Origin: Candidatus Methanoflexus mossambicus | GTDB taxonomy: Archaea > Methanobacteriota > Methanobacteria > Methanobacteriales > Methanobacteriaceae | Direction of reading: 5' to 3' | Assembly (NCBI GenBank): GCA_031261915.1 | Contig: JAISIT010000128.1 | Coordinates: 1-62,273 of the forward strand | Length of the DNA: 62,273 nucleotides | Shown here: positions 37,847-45,094 of the stretch, piece after piece | Numbering within the stretch: position 1 is the stretch's first letter | Layout: every line of letters starts with the position of its first letter | The notes under the pieces: generated by a model | Told to the model about the DNA's origin: nothing | The model's database searches: none | What the model saw: only the letters and a program-made list of their open reading frames with translations | Position numbers and translations under genes: made by a program

Positions 37847-38425
37847 TTAAAATTTAATACCTAAATCAATAGTATATCCAAATTTATCATTAAATCTAAG
37901 TCCTGATGCACCTATTATAAATTTCCCTTTAATATCTGCCCCTACTTGCATCTTATTGGTTTTCAAATCTATTGAAGTTCCTACCATTGCCCATATTTGC
38001 AACGTAGGGACTTTATAAATAGTTTCTTTTTCTGTTATTGTTAAAATGTTAGGTTGAATAATAGAAGTCGCAGAAACGAGCTTATTTTGATTAATCTTGG
38101 CATCTATTTTAACTATACCTATACTATCGTTTGAGAAATCTAAATTATAATCTCTTTCTAAATGATAGTCTTTCCATACAGCATACAAAGCTGCAGTATC
38201 TGTCTTAATAGTATCAGTTAAAACTATTGTATCAGGAATAATCACTTTATAAGGAACAGGCATTGCAATAGTATCAAATATTACATCACCTTTCTTCCAT
38301 TTAATTTCTACCTCTTTTTTTGTTTCAGGAAGTTTAACAGAACTTCGTCCTATTAAGTATCCTATGAAGATAGAAACTAAAACAGCTATTATTCCTGCTA
38401 CTGAAATTGTTATTGTTTTATTCAT
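37847..38425 (-). CDS. DUF6808-like membrane-anchored protein (possible spanin)
   Basis: The protein has 192 aa. Residues 4-26 form one membrane helix (ITISVAGIIAVLVSIFIGYLIG). The rest is outside the membrane and rich in beta strands with repeated DTI/PDTIVLTDTIKTD turns. The end, KFGYTIDLGIKF, has alternating strands and a final aromatic residue. I recognise it as resembling DUF6808 proteins of Bacteroidota phages. Because it sits in the lysis region and has one anchor plus a beta-rich periplasmic part, a spanin-like role joining inner and outer membrane is possible. Base composition is less AT-rich than in its neighbours. Confidence 0.6.
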   Translation of the reverse strand: MNKTITISVAGIIAVLVSIFIGYLIGRSSVKLPETKKEVEIKWKKGDVIFDTIAMPVPYKVIIPDTIVLTDTIKTDTAALYAVWKDYHLERDYNLDFSNDSIGIVKIDAKINQNKLVSATSIIQPNILTITEKETIYKVPTLQIWAMVGTSIDLKTNKMQVGADIKGKFIIGASGLRFNDKFGYTIDLGIKF

Positions 38426-38597
38426 TATTATTTTGTTTTATAGTAAAATTTACTCCCTCAAATGAATATTCATATATTTTAATTTTTTCATCTAAAATAT
38501 ATGTAGGTTCATTTAATTTTGGCATATCATTTATTTTATTAAATAATGATTGTAGCCGAATAGGTAAGTATATATAAAAATCATTTGTATCTCCCAT
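38418..38597 (-). CDS. Small hypothetical protein (59 aa)
   Basis: The frame from ATG 38597 to TAA 38418 gives 59 aa: MGDTNDFYIYLPIRLQSLFN, then a Lys/Glu-rich part and YEYSFEGVNFTIKQ. It overlaps the next gene by eight bases and fills an otherwise empty gap, which supports it. The function is unknown. Confidence 0.5.
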   Translation of the reverse strand: MGDTNDFYIYLPIRLQSLFNKINDMPKLNEPTYILDEKIKIYEYSFEGVNFTIKQNNNE

Positions 38598-38611
38598 ATT
38601 ATCTATTTTCC

Positions 38612-38953
38612 TTATAATTTTTCTAAATCAATTATATGTTGGAAGTAAATACTATAATCATAATCTTCATCTTGACTTAAACAATCTGAAATATTTAATT
38701 TATTGTTTTCTATACTCTCAATCTCGGTAATAATTGATGTTTGTTTAGAAACGGAATAATCACAATAATCACATCCTGTCATATCACAATAATCAGAAGG
38801 CTCACCTCCTTTTAAATCTTCATCTTCTTTAATAATTTCTTCCCAATTCTTTTCTACTTCATCTAAACATTTTGAAGTATCATAAACTTGATATGTAAGT
38901 TTTATCTTATCATCTTGTTTTAAATCTAACTTTTTTATTTCTTCTTTTGTCAT
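38612..38953 (-). CDS. SH3-like paralogue with Cys-rich insert (113 aa)
   Basis: The protein has 113 aa. It starts MTKEEIKKLDLKQDDKIKLTY and ends with IYFQHIIDLEKL, the same frame as the 55776 and 61417 proteins. An inserted acidic segment contains CDMTGCDYCDYS, four Cys in ten residues, possibly a zinc site. The core is expected to be a small beta barrel. The function is unknown; the paralogues suggest a repeatedly duplicated small-protein family in this phage. Confidence 0.55.
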   Translation of the reverse strand: MTKEEIKKLDLKQDDKIKLTYQVYDTSKCLDEVEKNWEEIIKEDEDLKGGEPSDYCDMTGCDYCDYSVSKQTSIITEIESIENNKLNISDCLSQDEDYDYSIYFQHIIDLEKL

Positions 38954-39063
38954 AGGTTATTCGGTAAAAGAGATAAATCGTGCATTAATTTAGAGTTAAA
39001 CCATAAAGAGCCATCTTCACCTCTTGCCCTATAGTCTTGTAGGTTTATATAATAATTATCCAT
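38950..39063 (-). CDS. Tiny hypothetical protein (37 aa)
   Basis: Start ATG 39063, stop TGA 38950, which overlaps the next ATG. MDNYYINLQDYRARGEDGSLW then FNSKLMHDLSLLPNNL. The overlap and the shared leader AATTTAAATTATG-like context suggest a real small gene. The function is unknown. Confidence 0.4.
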   Translation of the reverse strand: MDNYYINLQDYRARGEDGSLWFNSKLMHDLSLLPNNL

Positions 39064-39066
39064 AAT

Positions 39067-39210
39067 TTAAAAAATAATATCAACAACTGCAATTGTTATC
39101 ATTAATATTACACATAATGTTATCCCAATATTACAAACTCTGATTTGTTGTTTGATTTTTTTTTCAATGTTAGTTTTAACCTCATTAATAATCTTATTAC
39201 TATTATCCAT
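39067..39210 (-). CDS. Tiny membrane protein, holin-like (47 aa)
   Basis: ATG 39210 to TAA 39067: MDNSNKIINEVKTNIEKK is a hydrophilic head, and CNIGITLCVILMITIAVVDIIF is one membrane helix running to the C-terminus. The build (tail-anchored) is common for small phage membrane proteins. It lies next to another one-helix gene and a few kilobases upstream of lysozyme in the operon. A holin or lysis-regulating role is inferred. Confidence 0.45.
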   Translation of the reverse strand: MDNSNKIINEVKTNIEKKIKQQIRVCNIGITLCVILMITIAVVDIIF

Positions 39211-39213
39211 AAT

Positions 39214-39360
39214 TTAAAATAATTGATTATATAACCATATTACAACTAAGACTACACCTGCTACTATAGCAAGGCGAAATACAATTTTGATAATTGCACC
39301 TAAGCATCCTGCTGTTAAGCAACCTGATAAGGTGAATAATTTTAGTATATTTTCTAACAT
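39214..39360 (-). CDS. Tiny membrane protein, holin-like (48 aa)
   Basis: ATG 39360 to TAA 39214: MLENILKLFTLSGCLTAGCLG, then IVFRLAIVAGVVLVVIWLYNQLF. The second part is a strong membrane helix and the first is weakly hydrophobic with two Cys, so one or two passes. It is four bases from the next tiny membrane gene and eight-base coupled to the 74-aa gene upstream. A holin-like role is inferred. Confidence 0.45.
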   Translation of the reverse strand: MLENILKLFTLSGCLTAGCLGAIIKIVFRLAIVAGVVLVVIWLYNQLF

Positions 39361-39578
39361 AATTTAATTTCTTTTATATGTTCATATAATAAATCTTGAT
39401 ATGGATTTTTAATATTTAAATTTAATTGAATAATAACTTTTTCTTTTGTGTAAGCTATTATTTTACATGAATTAAACATATAATATTCACTATAAATTTG
39501 TACGTTTTTATTTATATTTTTTTTAACAAATTTATAGCATTTTTTATTCCATACATGATTTTTATTTAAACAATTCAT
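39354..39578 (-). CDS. Small protein behind a regulated promoter (74 aa)
   Basis: The protein has 74 aa, basic. CLNKNHVWNKKCYKFVKKNI has a Cys pair, then a beta-rich core FNSCKIIAYTKEKVIIQLNLNI like a small SH3 barrel. It is the first gene after the inverted-repeat promoter at 39596-39653, so the lysis-side genes below 39.6 kb can be transcribed separately from the replication block. The function is unknown. Confidence 0.5.
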   Translation of the reverse strand: MNCLNKNHVWNKKCYKFVKKNINKNVQIYSEYYMFNSCKIIAYTKEKVIIQLNLNIKNPYQDLLYEHIKEIKLC

Positions 39579-39595
39579 TTTTTTTATAAAAAAAG

Positions 39596-39650
39596 TGTAA
39601 TTAATAATAAATTTGATTTAGCAAAATTACAAAAATTATTATTAATTACA
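39596..39650 (-). promoter_or_regulatory. 15-bp inverted repeat around the promoter (operator-like)
   Basis: TGTAATTAATAATAA (39596-39610) and its exact reverse complement (39636-39650) are 25 bases apart. One arm lies between the -33 and -7 elements and the other just after the expected start site. This is where a repressor or a looping regulator would bind; it could also form an RNA hairpin only if transcription began upstream. Confidence 0.55.
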
Positions 39651-39653
39651 CAA
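39622..39653 (-). promoter_or_regulatory. Minus-strand promoter (TTG-N21-TAATTTTG)
   Basis: TTG at 39653-39651, 21 bases, TAATTTTG at 39629-39622 fits the Bacteroidota promoter pattern. Start expected near 39615. The leader then contains the other inverted-repeat arm and the TTTTTTTATAAAAAAAATG start context of the 74-aa gene. Confidence 0.6.
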
Positions 39654-39665
39654 TAAATATTTTTT

Positions 39666-40097
39666 TTAATAATTTGCAACAACTAAATTATTTTCAAAAT
39701 AATCTTGTAACAAAGATATTCCATAATTATTCCAATATATAGTATCCATTGCATTTATTAAATCTTCTCTTGACATATATGTAAAATAAGTATAAATTGG
39801 ACTATTTTTATCAATAAAAGCTGATTCTACAAATAACATATCAAATAAATCCATAGCATCATGAATATAAAAGAAATTATTATGAAATTCATCTTGAATT
39901 TCAACTTCATCTTGAATATAAAATGAATGACATTTACTATATTCATCATTTAAATCTTTTTTAAATAATTTATCTTGAAAAGGATAATCATTGTTTTTTA
40001 TAAAGTTTAATACATTTTCATATTTTTCATCTTCAAAATATTTTTGATGTAATAATTTTGCAATATATTCTAATTGTTGTTCTAATGTTTTATTCAT
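39666..40097 (-). CDS. Hypothetical acidic protein (143 aa)
   Basis: The protein has 143 aa, acidic and aromatic-rich (FYIHDAMDLFDMLFVESAFID, YFTYMSREDLINAMDTIYWNNYG). It is probably alpha-helical. No family was recognised. Strong negative charge could suggest a DNA-mimic or inhibitor-type protein, but nothing specific supports that. It overlaps the upstream gene by eight bases. Confidence 0.5.
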   Translation of the reverse strand: MNKTLEQQLEYIAKLLHQKYFEDEKYENVLNFIKNNDYPFQDKLFKKDLNDEYSKCHSFYIQDEVEIQDEFHNNFFYIHDAMDLFDMLFVESAFIDKNSPIYTYFTYMSREDLINAMDTIYWNNYGISLLQDYFENNLVVANY

Positions 40098-40728
40098 TAT
40101 TTAAAAAATTTTTTATTTTTCTATCATATTTTAAGTGTCGTATTTTACAATTTATACAACAATTTCTATTTATAGAATAATCTTTATAATAACAATGATT
40201 TTTAAAGTCTTGAAATATTTGTTGTCTTAAATTATCTTTTGGAATACATTCATTGCAGTTTTCTATAAAACAATCACTGCATTCATTAGGATAATTATTG
40301 CCATGAATATATTTTTCACAAATTTCATTATAATCATTACAATAAAATTCACATTCAATTAAATGATCAGTAAAATATTCTTTTGCCCAATCTAATAAAT
40401 TACTATATACTTGAATAACTGCATCTTCTGAATATTTATATTCTTCACAATTTTCATCTATATATTCAACTTTATCTAAATTAACATATTTATCTTTTTC
40501 TTCAACATAATCAAGATTTGCAAATTCATCATCTAACAACCAAACATCACTTGAATTTAAATATTCATCAATATTTGGATGAACTGTTTTTACATAAAAT
40601 TTTCTATTATATTCAGCATTTCCAATTGTTAAATAAATTTTATCTGCATGATTTTCCCGTTTTATTTCAATATCATAAATAATATCAGGATATAATAATA
40701 TATTACATTGCTCACATAATGTTTCCAT
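40090..40728 (-). CDS. Cysteine-rich acidic protein, likely zinc-binding (212 aa)
   Basis: The protein has 212 aa. It has an N-terminal CEQC pair, then a C-terminal cluster CSDCFIENCNEC and CCINCKIRHLKYDRK. The spacing (CxxC repeats) fits one or two zinc ribbons. The middle is very acidic. No family was recognised. It overlaps the upstream gene by 17 bases. Confidence 0.5.
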   Translation of the reverse strand: METLCEQCNILLYPDIIYDIEIKRENHADKIYLTIGNAEYNRKFYVKTVHPNIDEYLNSSDVWLLDDEFANLDYVEEKDKYVNLDKVEYIDENCEEYKYSEDAVIQVYSNLLDWAKEYFTDHLIECEFYCNDYNEICEKYIHGNNYPNECSDCFIENCNECIPKDNLRQQIFQDFKNHCYYKDYSINRNCCINCKIRHLKYDRKIKNFLNNE

Positions 40729-41089
40729 ATAATAATCTATTTAATGTTATTTTTATTTCTTCAAAAAATTCTTTATTTTCTTTTAAATTATTTATATAAA
40801 TTTCTTTTGTTTTAAAACTTATATCTTCTACATTTACATTATTATCTTCTCCAAAATCATATAAATATTCATAATCTTCTATAATAGGAAATTCATCATA
40901 TAAATGATTATGATAAATAAATCCTTCTAAATCTGATATAAAATTTTCTACATTATCTCTACTAATACATATTTTCATAGTTGGTCCATAAGGATCAAGT
41001 TCTTTAATATTATTAAGAATAAAATTTACATCTTTTAAGAAAATTTCAATATCACATAAAAATTGTCTATTTATTATATTAAAATTCAT
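40712..41089 (-). CDS. Hypothetical protein (125 aa)
   Basis: The protein has 125 aa, mostly helical and acidic (FNIINRQFLCDIEIFLKDVNFI; DVEDISF-like C-terminal helix). KICISRDNVENFISDLEGFIYH may form an alpha/beta unit. No family was recognised. It overlaps neighbours by 11-17 bases as part of the operon. Confidence 0.45.
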   Translation of the reverse strand: MNFNIINRQFLCDIEIFLKDVNFILNNIKELDPYGPTMKICISRDNVENFISDLEGFIYHNHLYDEFPIIEDYEYLYDFGEDNNVNVEDISFKTKEIYINNLKENKEFFEEIKITLNRLLYGNIM

Positions 41090-41666
41090 TTTCTGTTATA
41101 AATATTATACCGGTAATATAAAATATTTTTAAATCCATACCAGAATCTGAATAAAATATAGGTTCTGTATATTCTATTTCAATTGGAATATTTTTATTTA
41201 ATTGAACAATTAAATGATAAAATCTATTATCTAAATAATATTGAATATTAGAATTATTTAAAGTTAAATATCCAAAACTTTTTTGATTATCTATAGGATG
41301 ATGTAAATAATCAATATTTTCAATTCTTCCTTTTTGTCTAAATATTTTGTTTTCACATTCTTTAGGGCTTTCATCAAAAAATTTATCTACAAAATAATGA
41401 TTTGTGTCAGATGTTTTTTCACAAATAAAATTACCTTTTTCTGTTAAATTTTCAACAACTCCACCAAAAATAAAATGATTATCACCTAAATAAGTATCTC
41501 TAAATTCAACAATTAATTCTTCTTTTGTTAAATTTTTATAATTTATATAATTTTGTAAAAATAATTTGAAAGGTTTTTGGTTTTCTTCATAACCTATTTC
41601 TTCTAAAAGATTTATATCTTCAAAATCTTTTATTGTATATTGTATGTATTGTATGTTATTTTTCAT
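41079..41666 (-). CDS. Hypothetical protein (195 aa)
   Basis: The protein has 195 aa. The helical N-terminal half has LTKEELIVEFRDTYLGDNHF. The C-terminal half is rich in beta strands (FYHLIVQLNKNIPIEIEYTEPIF, KIFYITGIIFITENEF). No motif was recognised. It overlaps both neighbouring genes by 11 bases and lies just downstream of the helicase genes. Confidence 0.45.
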   Translation of the reverse strand: MKNNIQYIQYTIKDFEDINLLEEIGYEENQKPFKLFLQNYINYKNLTKEELIVEFRDTYLGDNHFIFGGVVENLTEKGNFICEKTSDTNHYFVDKFFDESPKECENKIFRQKGRIENIDYLHHPIDNQKSFGYLTLNNSNIQYYLDNRFYHLIVQLNKNIPIEIEYTEPIFYSDSGMDLKIFYITGIIFITENEF

Positions 41667-41976
41667 TGAAATAATTTTTAGATTTTATTATTGATTGTTT
41701 TAATATTTCTTTTATTTCATTATTTTCATTTGAAATAAAAAAATAATTTTTTATATATTCAGAACTATAATATCTATATAATTCTATAATTAATTTATCT
41801 AAATGATTTTGTAATTCTAAAGTAGGAATATCATTTTTATATAAAATTTGAAATTGTAAAAAATCTAAACAAATTTTTTTGTTTTGTCTGAAATTTATAA
41901 CAAAATCTTGAAACAATAAACTTACACCAAAATCATTATGATTAAAATATGTATAATAATCAAGTGTTGTTGTCAT
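41656..41976 (-). CDS. Hypothetical protein downstream of DnaB-like helicase (106 aa)
   Basis: The protein has 106 aa, mostly helical (VSLLFQDFVINFRQNKKI; LQNHLDKLIIELYRYYSSEYI). It overlaps the helicase stop by 17 bases, so translation is coupled to it. No family was recognised. Confidence 0.45.
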   Translation of the reverse strand: MTTTLDYYTYFNHNDFGVSLLFQDFVINFRQNKKICLDFLQFQILYKNDIPTLELQNHLDKLIIELYRYYSSEYIKNYFFISNENNEIKEILKQSIIKSKNYFNEK

Positions 41977-43141
41977 TATTTATTAATTTTATAAAAAATG
42001 ATTTTACTGTATTTGTTGAAGTTGGTTTTTCATTTCTTATTTTTTCTAAATATTTATATGTTGCTTCAATTTTTTCTTTATCATTTGGATTTGGTAATTG
42101 TTTAAAAAATCCACTTTTACCTTCAAAAAATAATGGACAAACACTTAAATTAGAGCCATAATCTCTATCTTCTAAAATTTCCAAAAATCTAATATTATCT
42201 TTAAATTTTGTAATATCATAATTTAAAAATTCTTTTATTTTGTATTTATATGGAGAATATAGTCCTATTATTTGTGTTGCATCTCTTGAAGTTGTTTTTG
42301 CATCACCAAGTCCTTGTGTAGTTGGTGATATTCTATTAGCTTTAATGTTGTCAATACTTTCTTGAGCTTGCATTTGATGTTGAATTAATACAAAAGTAAA
42401 ATTATAAGTATTTTTTAATTCAATAAAATATTTACTCATTTTATCTATTGTTCCTTTTGTATCATATCCTTTTTCTGAAGTAATATTTGCAGCATTATCT
42501 ATAATTACCAATGTATAATAATTTTCATTATTAGGTATATAAATATTTTTAGTATATTTTTTTTCTATTTCTTCTCCTGTTTCTTTATCAATATTTTTAT
42601 AAACTTTTTCTTCTTTTATAATTTGTCCATATTTTTCAGCATATTTTTTACAATATTTATAAATTCCTGTAGGGTTTGTTTCATTTGTTACATACTCTAC
42701 ATTTTCAAAATAAAAATTAATATATTTTTGGTACTTTTCACTTTTTAATAAATTAATTATTTCTTCATTTAATGGATTTTCATGATTAGTACTTTTTAAA
42801 TCAGAAACAGAAATTAATTTATTATCTAATTTATATAATAAATATGAAAAAAAAGCTAAATTTTTTTCTTCAATACTCATTTCTAATGTATAATATAATA
42901 TATTAACTTTTATTTTGTTTTCAATAGCTAAAAATAAAGGATCATATACATATAAAAAATCGGCTAATTTTGATTTACCTATTTTTTGATTAGCAGTTAA
43001 TATAATATATTTTCCTTTTTCAGTTCCCGGATATTTATTTCTAAATCGTTCAAATGGAAATGGAATACAATTATATATTCCATTTTCAGCATTTGATCTT
43101 TGTTTTTCTAATTTTTTAATTAATATATCAAAATCTTTCAT
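41960..43141 (-). CDS. DnaB-like replicative helicase (SF4 ATPase)
   Basis: The protein has 393 aa, shorter than host DnaB and lacking its N-terminal domain. Walker A is ANQKIGKS (50-57), Walker B LVIID (211-215), the sensor-like strand VLIQHQMQ (251-258), and a C-terminal TTQGLGDAKTTSRDA segment (274-288) like the arginine-finger loop of RecA/DnaB ATPases. The first Gly of Walker A is replaced by Ala. It would unwind DNA at the phage fork. The next gene upstream may encode its loader. Confidence 0.8.
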   Translation of the reverse strand: MKDFDILIKKLEKQRSNAENGIYNCIPFPFERFRNKYPGTEKGKYIILTANQKIGKSKLADFLYVYDPLFLAIENKIKVNILYYTLEMSIEEKNLAFFSYLLYKLDNKLISVSDLKSTNHENPLNEEIINLLKSEKYQKYINFYFENVEYVTNETNPTGIYKYCKKYAEKYGQIIKEEKVYKNIDKETGEEIEKKYTKNIYIPNNENYYTLVIIDNAANITSEKGYDTKGTIDKMSKYFIELKNTYNFTFVLIQHQMQAQESIDNIKANRISPTTQGLGDAKTTSRDATQIIGLYSPYKYKIKEFLNYDITKFKDNIRFLEILEDRDYGSNLSVCPLFFEGKSGFFKQLPNPNDKEKIEATYKYLEKIRNEKPTSTNTVKSFFIKLINNDNNT

Positions 43142-43740
43142 TATAAATCAAATTCAATAGTTTTTGTCCAATCTATTTCATTATTTTCAGATCCTAATGT
43201 TGTATCTTCTAAATAATTTAATAATTCTGATTGATTTAATTCTATATTATCTTTCATTATAAAATATCTTAGAGTTTGCATATATTGATTATTTTTATTA
43301 AATTCAACATATCTTTTTGTTGCATTTAATATATCTTCATTATTATATAAATCTAAAATATCATATTTTTTGAAAAACATTTTTAGTCTTTTAACTATAA
43401 GTGGAACAGCATCTGTCCAAGCATTAGAAGTACCTTCTTTTATTCCTTTTGGAAATAATTCTTTCATTTGTTTTGCAAGTATATCTATTGAATCTTGATA
43501 TTCTTGCATTTCTGCATTAACTATTGCTGAATTATATTTATCTATTCCTAATGCAGTTAATTTTGTTATTATTTCTCCTGTTTCTTCATCTGTATTATAA
43601 TCAATATATTTCTTTTTTTTTAAATCAAAAAGTATTTTATTATAATCTATATTTTTAGAAATAATAATTATAGCACATGCTTCTTCAATGCTTAGTTGTT
43701 CATTTTCCAAACATTTTTTATCTAAAATTAAATTATTCAT
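43141..43740 (-). CDS. Possible helicase loader / replication protein (199 aa)
   Basis: The protein has 199 aa. The N-terminal 65 residues have a winged-helix-like order (LSIEEACAIIIISKNIDYNKI, KKKKYIDYNTDEETGEIITKLTALG). The C-terminal part has FPKGIKEGTSNAWTDAVPLIVKRLKMFFKKY, a pattern seen in phage proteins encoded beside DnaB-like helicases. Start and stop touch the neighbouring replication genes by one base. The loader role is inferred from position. Confidence 0.45.
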   Translation of the reverse strand: MNNLILDKKCLENEQLSIEEACAIIIISKNIDYNKILFDLKKKKYIDYNTDEETGEIITKLTALGIDKYNSAIVNAEMQEYQDSIDILAKQMKELFPKGIKEGTSNAWTDAVPLIVKRLKMFFKKYDILDLYNNEDILNATKRYVEFNKNNQYMQTLRYFIMKDNIELNQSELLNYLEDTTLGSENNEIDWTKTIEFDL

Positions 43741-44120
43741 TATATGTTAATATTTATAATATTGTTTTGTTTTAAAAAATCATAACCTAATATAATATCA
43801 AAATCTTTTGAATCTAAATCTAAAATATAAAATTTCTTTTTATAATATTTATCATTAATGTAAAATTCTAATAATATACATTTTTTTAATTGTAATTTAT
43901 CACTAATTGTTTCTATTGTTTCATTTATGTAATAAATTTGATTTTGTAAATTTAATTTTTTTATTAATTTATTATTTATAAAATTAGAATTTTTCCCATA
44001 ACTTCCTGTATCCAAAAGAGCTTTTGTTTTTATATTATTTTTAAATTTTACAACAATAATATTAGTATTTTGATTATTTTTTTCTTTTTTTAGTATATTT
44101 TTAAATATATTTTTTATCAT
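43740..44120 (-). CDS. Retropepsin-like aspartic protease (clan AA)
   Basis: The protein has 126 aa, the size of one retropepsin protomer. KALLDTGSYGKNSNFINNKL carries the catalytic DTGS (D37-S40), and DFDIILGYDFLKQNN (106-120) gives the second family mark, hydrophobic-hydrophobic-Gly plus DFL. The strands between fit the single-lobe fold that is active as a dimer. N-terminal residues 1-20 are basic. Its target is unknown; virion cargo, scaffold or host proteins are options. It lies nine bases after the dUTPase gene and overlaps the next gene's ATG by one base. The family is rare in phages. Confidence 0.75.
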   Translation of the reverse strand: MIKNIFKNILKKEKNNQNTNIIVVKFKNNIKTKALLDTGSYGKNSNFINNKLIKKLNLQNQIYYINETIETISDKLQLKKCILLEFYINDKYYKKKFYILDLDSKDFDIILGYDFLKQNNIININI

Positions 44121-44129
44121 ATATTAATT

Positions 44130-44609
44130 TTAATTACCGGTAGATCCATATCCACCTCTATTATTTTTATTAAGTTCTTTTTTAGATATTTTTACTATTT
44201 TTATTCCGTTATATAAAAATATATGTTTTAATTTTTGCCATATTGTTGCTTTTTGAGATAAAACAACTTTAAATTGAATTAATCTTGTATATGCTTGAAT
44301 ATATTCATCTTTTGTAGCATAAAATATTCCACCAATAAAATCTTCTGGACCACAATATGAATTATCTATAATTCCCATAGAATTAGTTAATAATAATCCA
44401 TATTTTTTAAATGTAGAAGATCTTGGTAAAATATTTATTTCATAACCTTTTGGAACTTTTATAACTATTCCAAAATCAAAATCAATTTGTTTATTTTTAT
44501 ATATTGTTTTATTGCTTATTGTTGAAATATCTATCCAATCTCCTTTATTTAATATTTCAGGATAATCAACATCAATATTTCTTCTATATATTTTAATTGG
44601 TATTTTCAT
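44130..44609 (-). CDS. dut: dUTP pyrophosphatase (trimeric dUTPase)
   Basis: The protein has 159 aa. Four of the five dUTPase motifs are plain: PRSS (62-65), GIIDNSYCG (79-87), RLIQFKV (109-115) and the C-terminal RGGYGSTG (151-158) that closes over the substrate. Motif 1 is less conserved. Converts dUTP to dUMP and pyrophosphate, keeping uracil out of phage DNA and supplying dUMP. It is encoded between nuclease and protease genes with short overlaps, so it belongs to the replication operon. Confidence 0.88.
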   Translation of the reverse strand: MKIPIKIYRRNIDVDYPEILNKGDWIDISTISNKTIYKNKQIDFDFGIVIKVPKGYEINILPRSSTFKKYGLLLTNSMGIIDNSYCGPEDFIGGIFYATKDEYIQAYTRLIQFKVVLSQKATIWQKLKHIFLYNGIKIVKISKKELNKNNRGGYGSTGN

Positions 44610-45093
44610 TATTTTTTAATTTTTCTATTATATCTAACATTTGATTTATTTCTTTTACAGAATGTGGTTCAAAAAAGATATAAATCTTTTTATTCTTTTT
44701 AATAGTTATATATAAATTATTTTTTTTAATAATATATTCATGAGAATTTAATTTTTCTAAAAATAATTTCTTTTTTATAGGATAAGTATCATTAGGAAAT
44801 CCTTTTGTATCAATAAAAAATTTATATTTTTTTATTGAAAAAGTAAAATCCAGAGTGTATGTTAAATCTAATAATTTTCTATTATTTTGTTCTAAATTCT
44901 TTTTTATTGAAGAATAAAAAATAGTACTATTATTATCCAAATAAAAACTTTTCATAAGAACAATTTTTTCTTTTTCATATAAAAGTTTTATTCCTCTCAT
45001 TTCAGCTTTTTTATAACAACTTAATTCTAATTTACTTTTAAAATTAATATTATTATAACTAATAGCAGTACTATTTTTTATTTTATTGTTCAT
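44593..45093 (-). CDS. PD-(D/E)XK nuclease, DUF1064-like
   Basis: The protein has 166 aa. KSKLELSCYKKAEMRG gives the conserved Glu (E23), YTLDFTF gives D82 and FFIDTKGFPNDTYPIKKKL gives the D95-x-K97 core, followed by the T...K helix typical of DUF1064 phage nucleases. It is predicted to cut branched or recombining DNA. It sits between the RecA-like ATPase and dUTPase. The Walker-type partners nearby fit a recombination role. Confidence 0.7.
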   Translation of the reverse strand: MNNKIKNSTAISYNNINFKSKLELSCYKKAEMRGIKLLYEKEKIVLMKSFYLDNNSTIFYSSIKKNLEQNNRKLLDLTYTLDFTFSIKKYKFFIDTKGFPNDTYPIKKKLFLEKLNSHEYIIKKNNLYITIKKNKKIYIFFEPHSVKEINQMLDIIEKLKNNENTN

Positions 45094-45094
45094 T

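Noticed and set aside
43740-44609. Retroviral or retroelement insertion
   Set aside because: There is no reverse transcriptase, integrase, long terminal repeat or composition change; the genes are embedded with overlaps in a phage operon.
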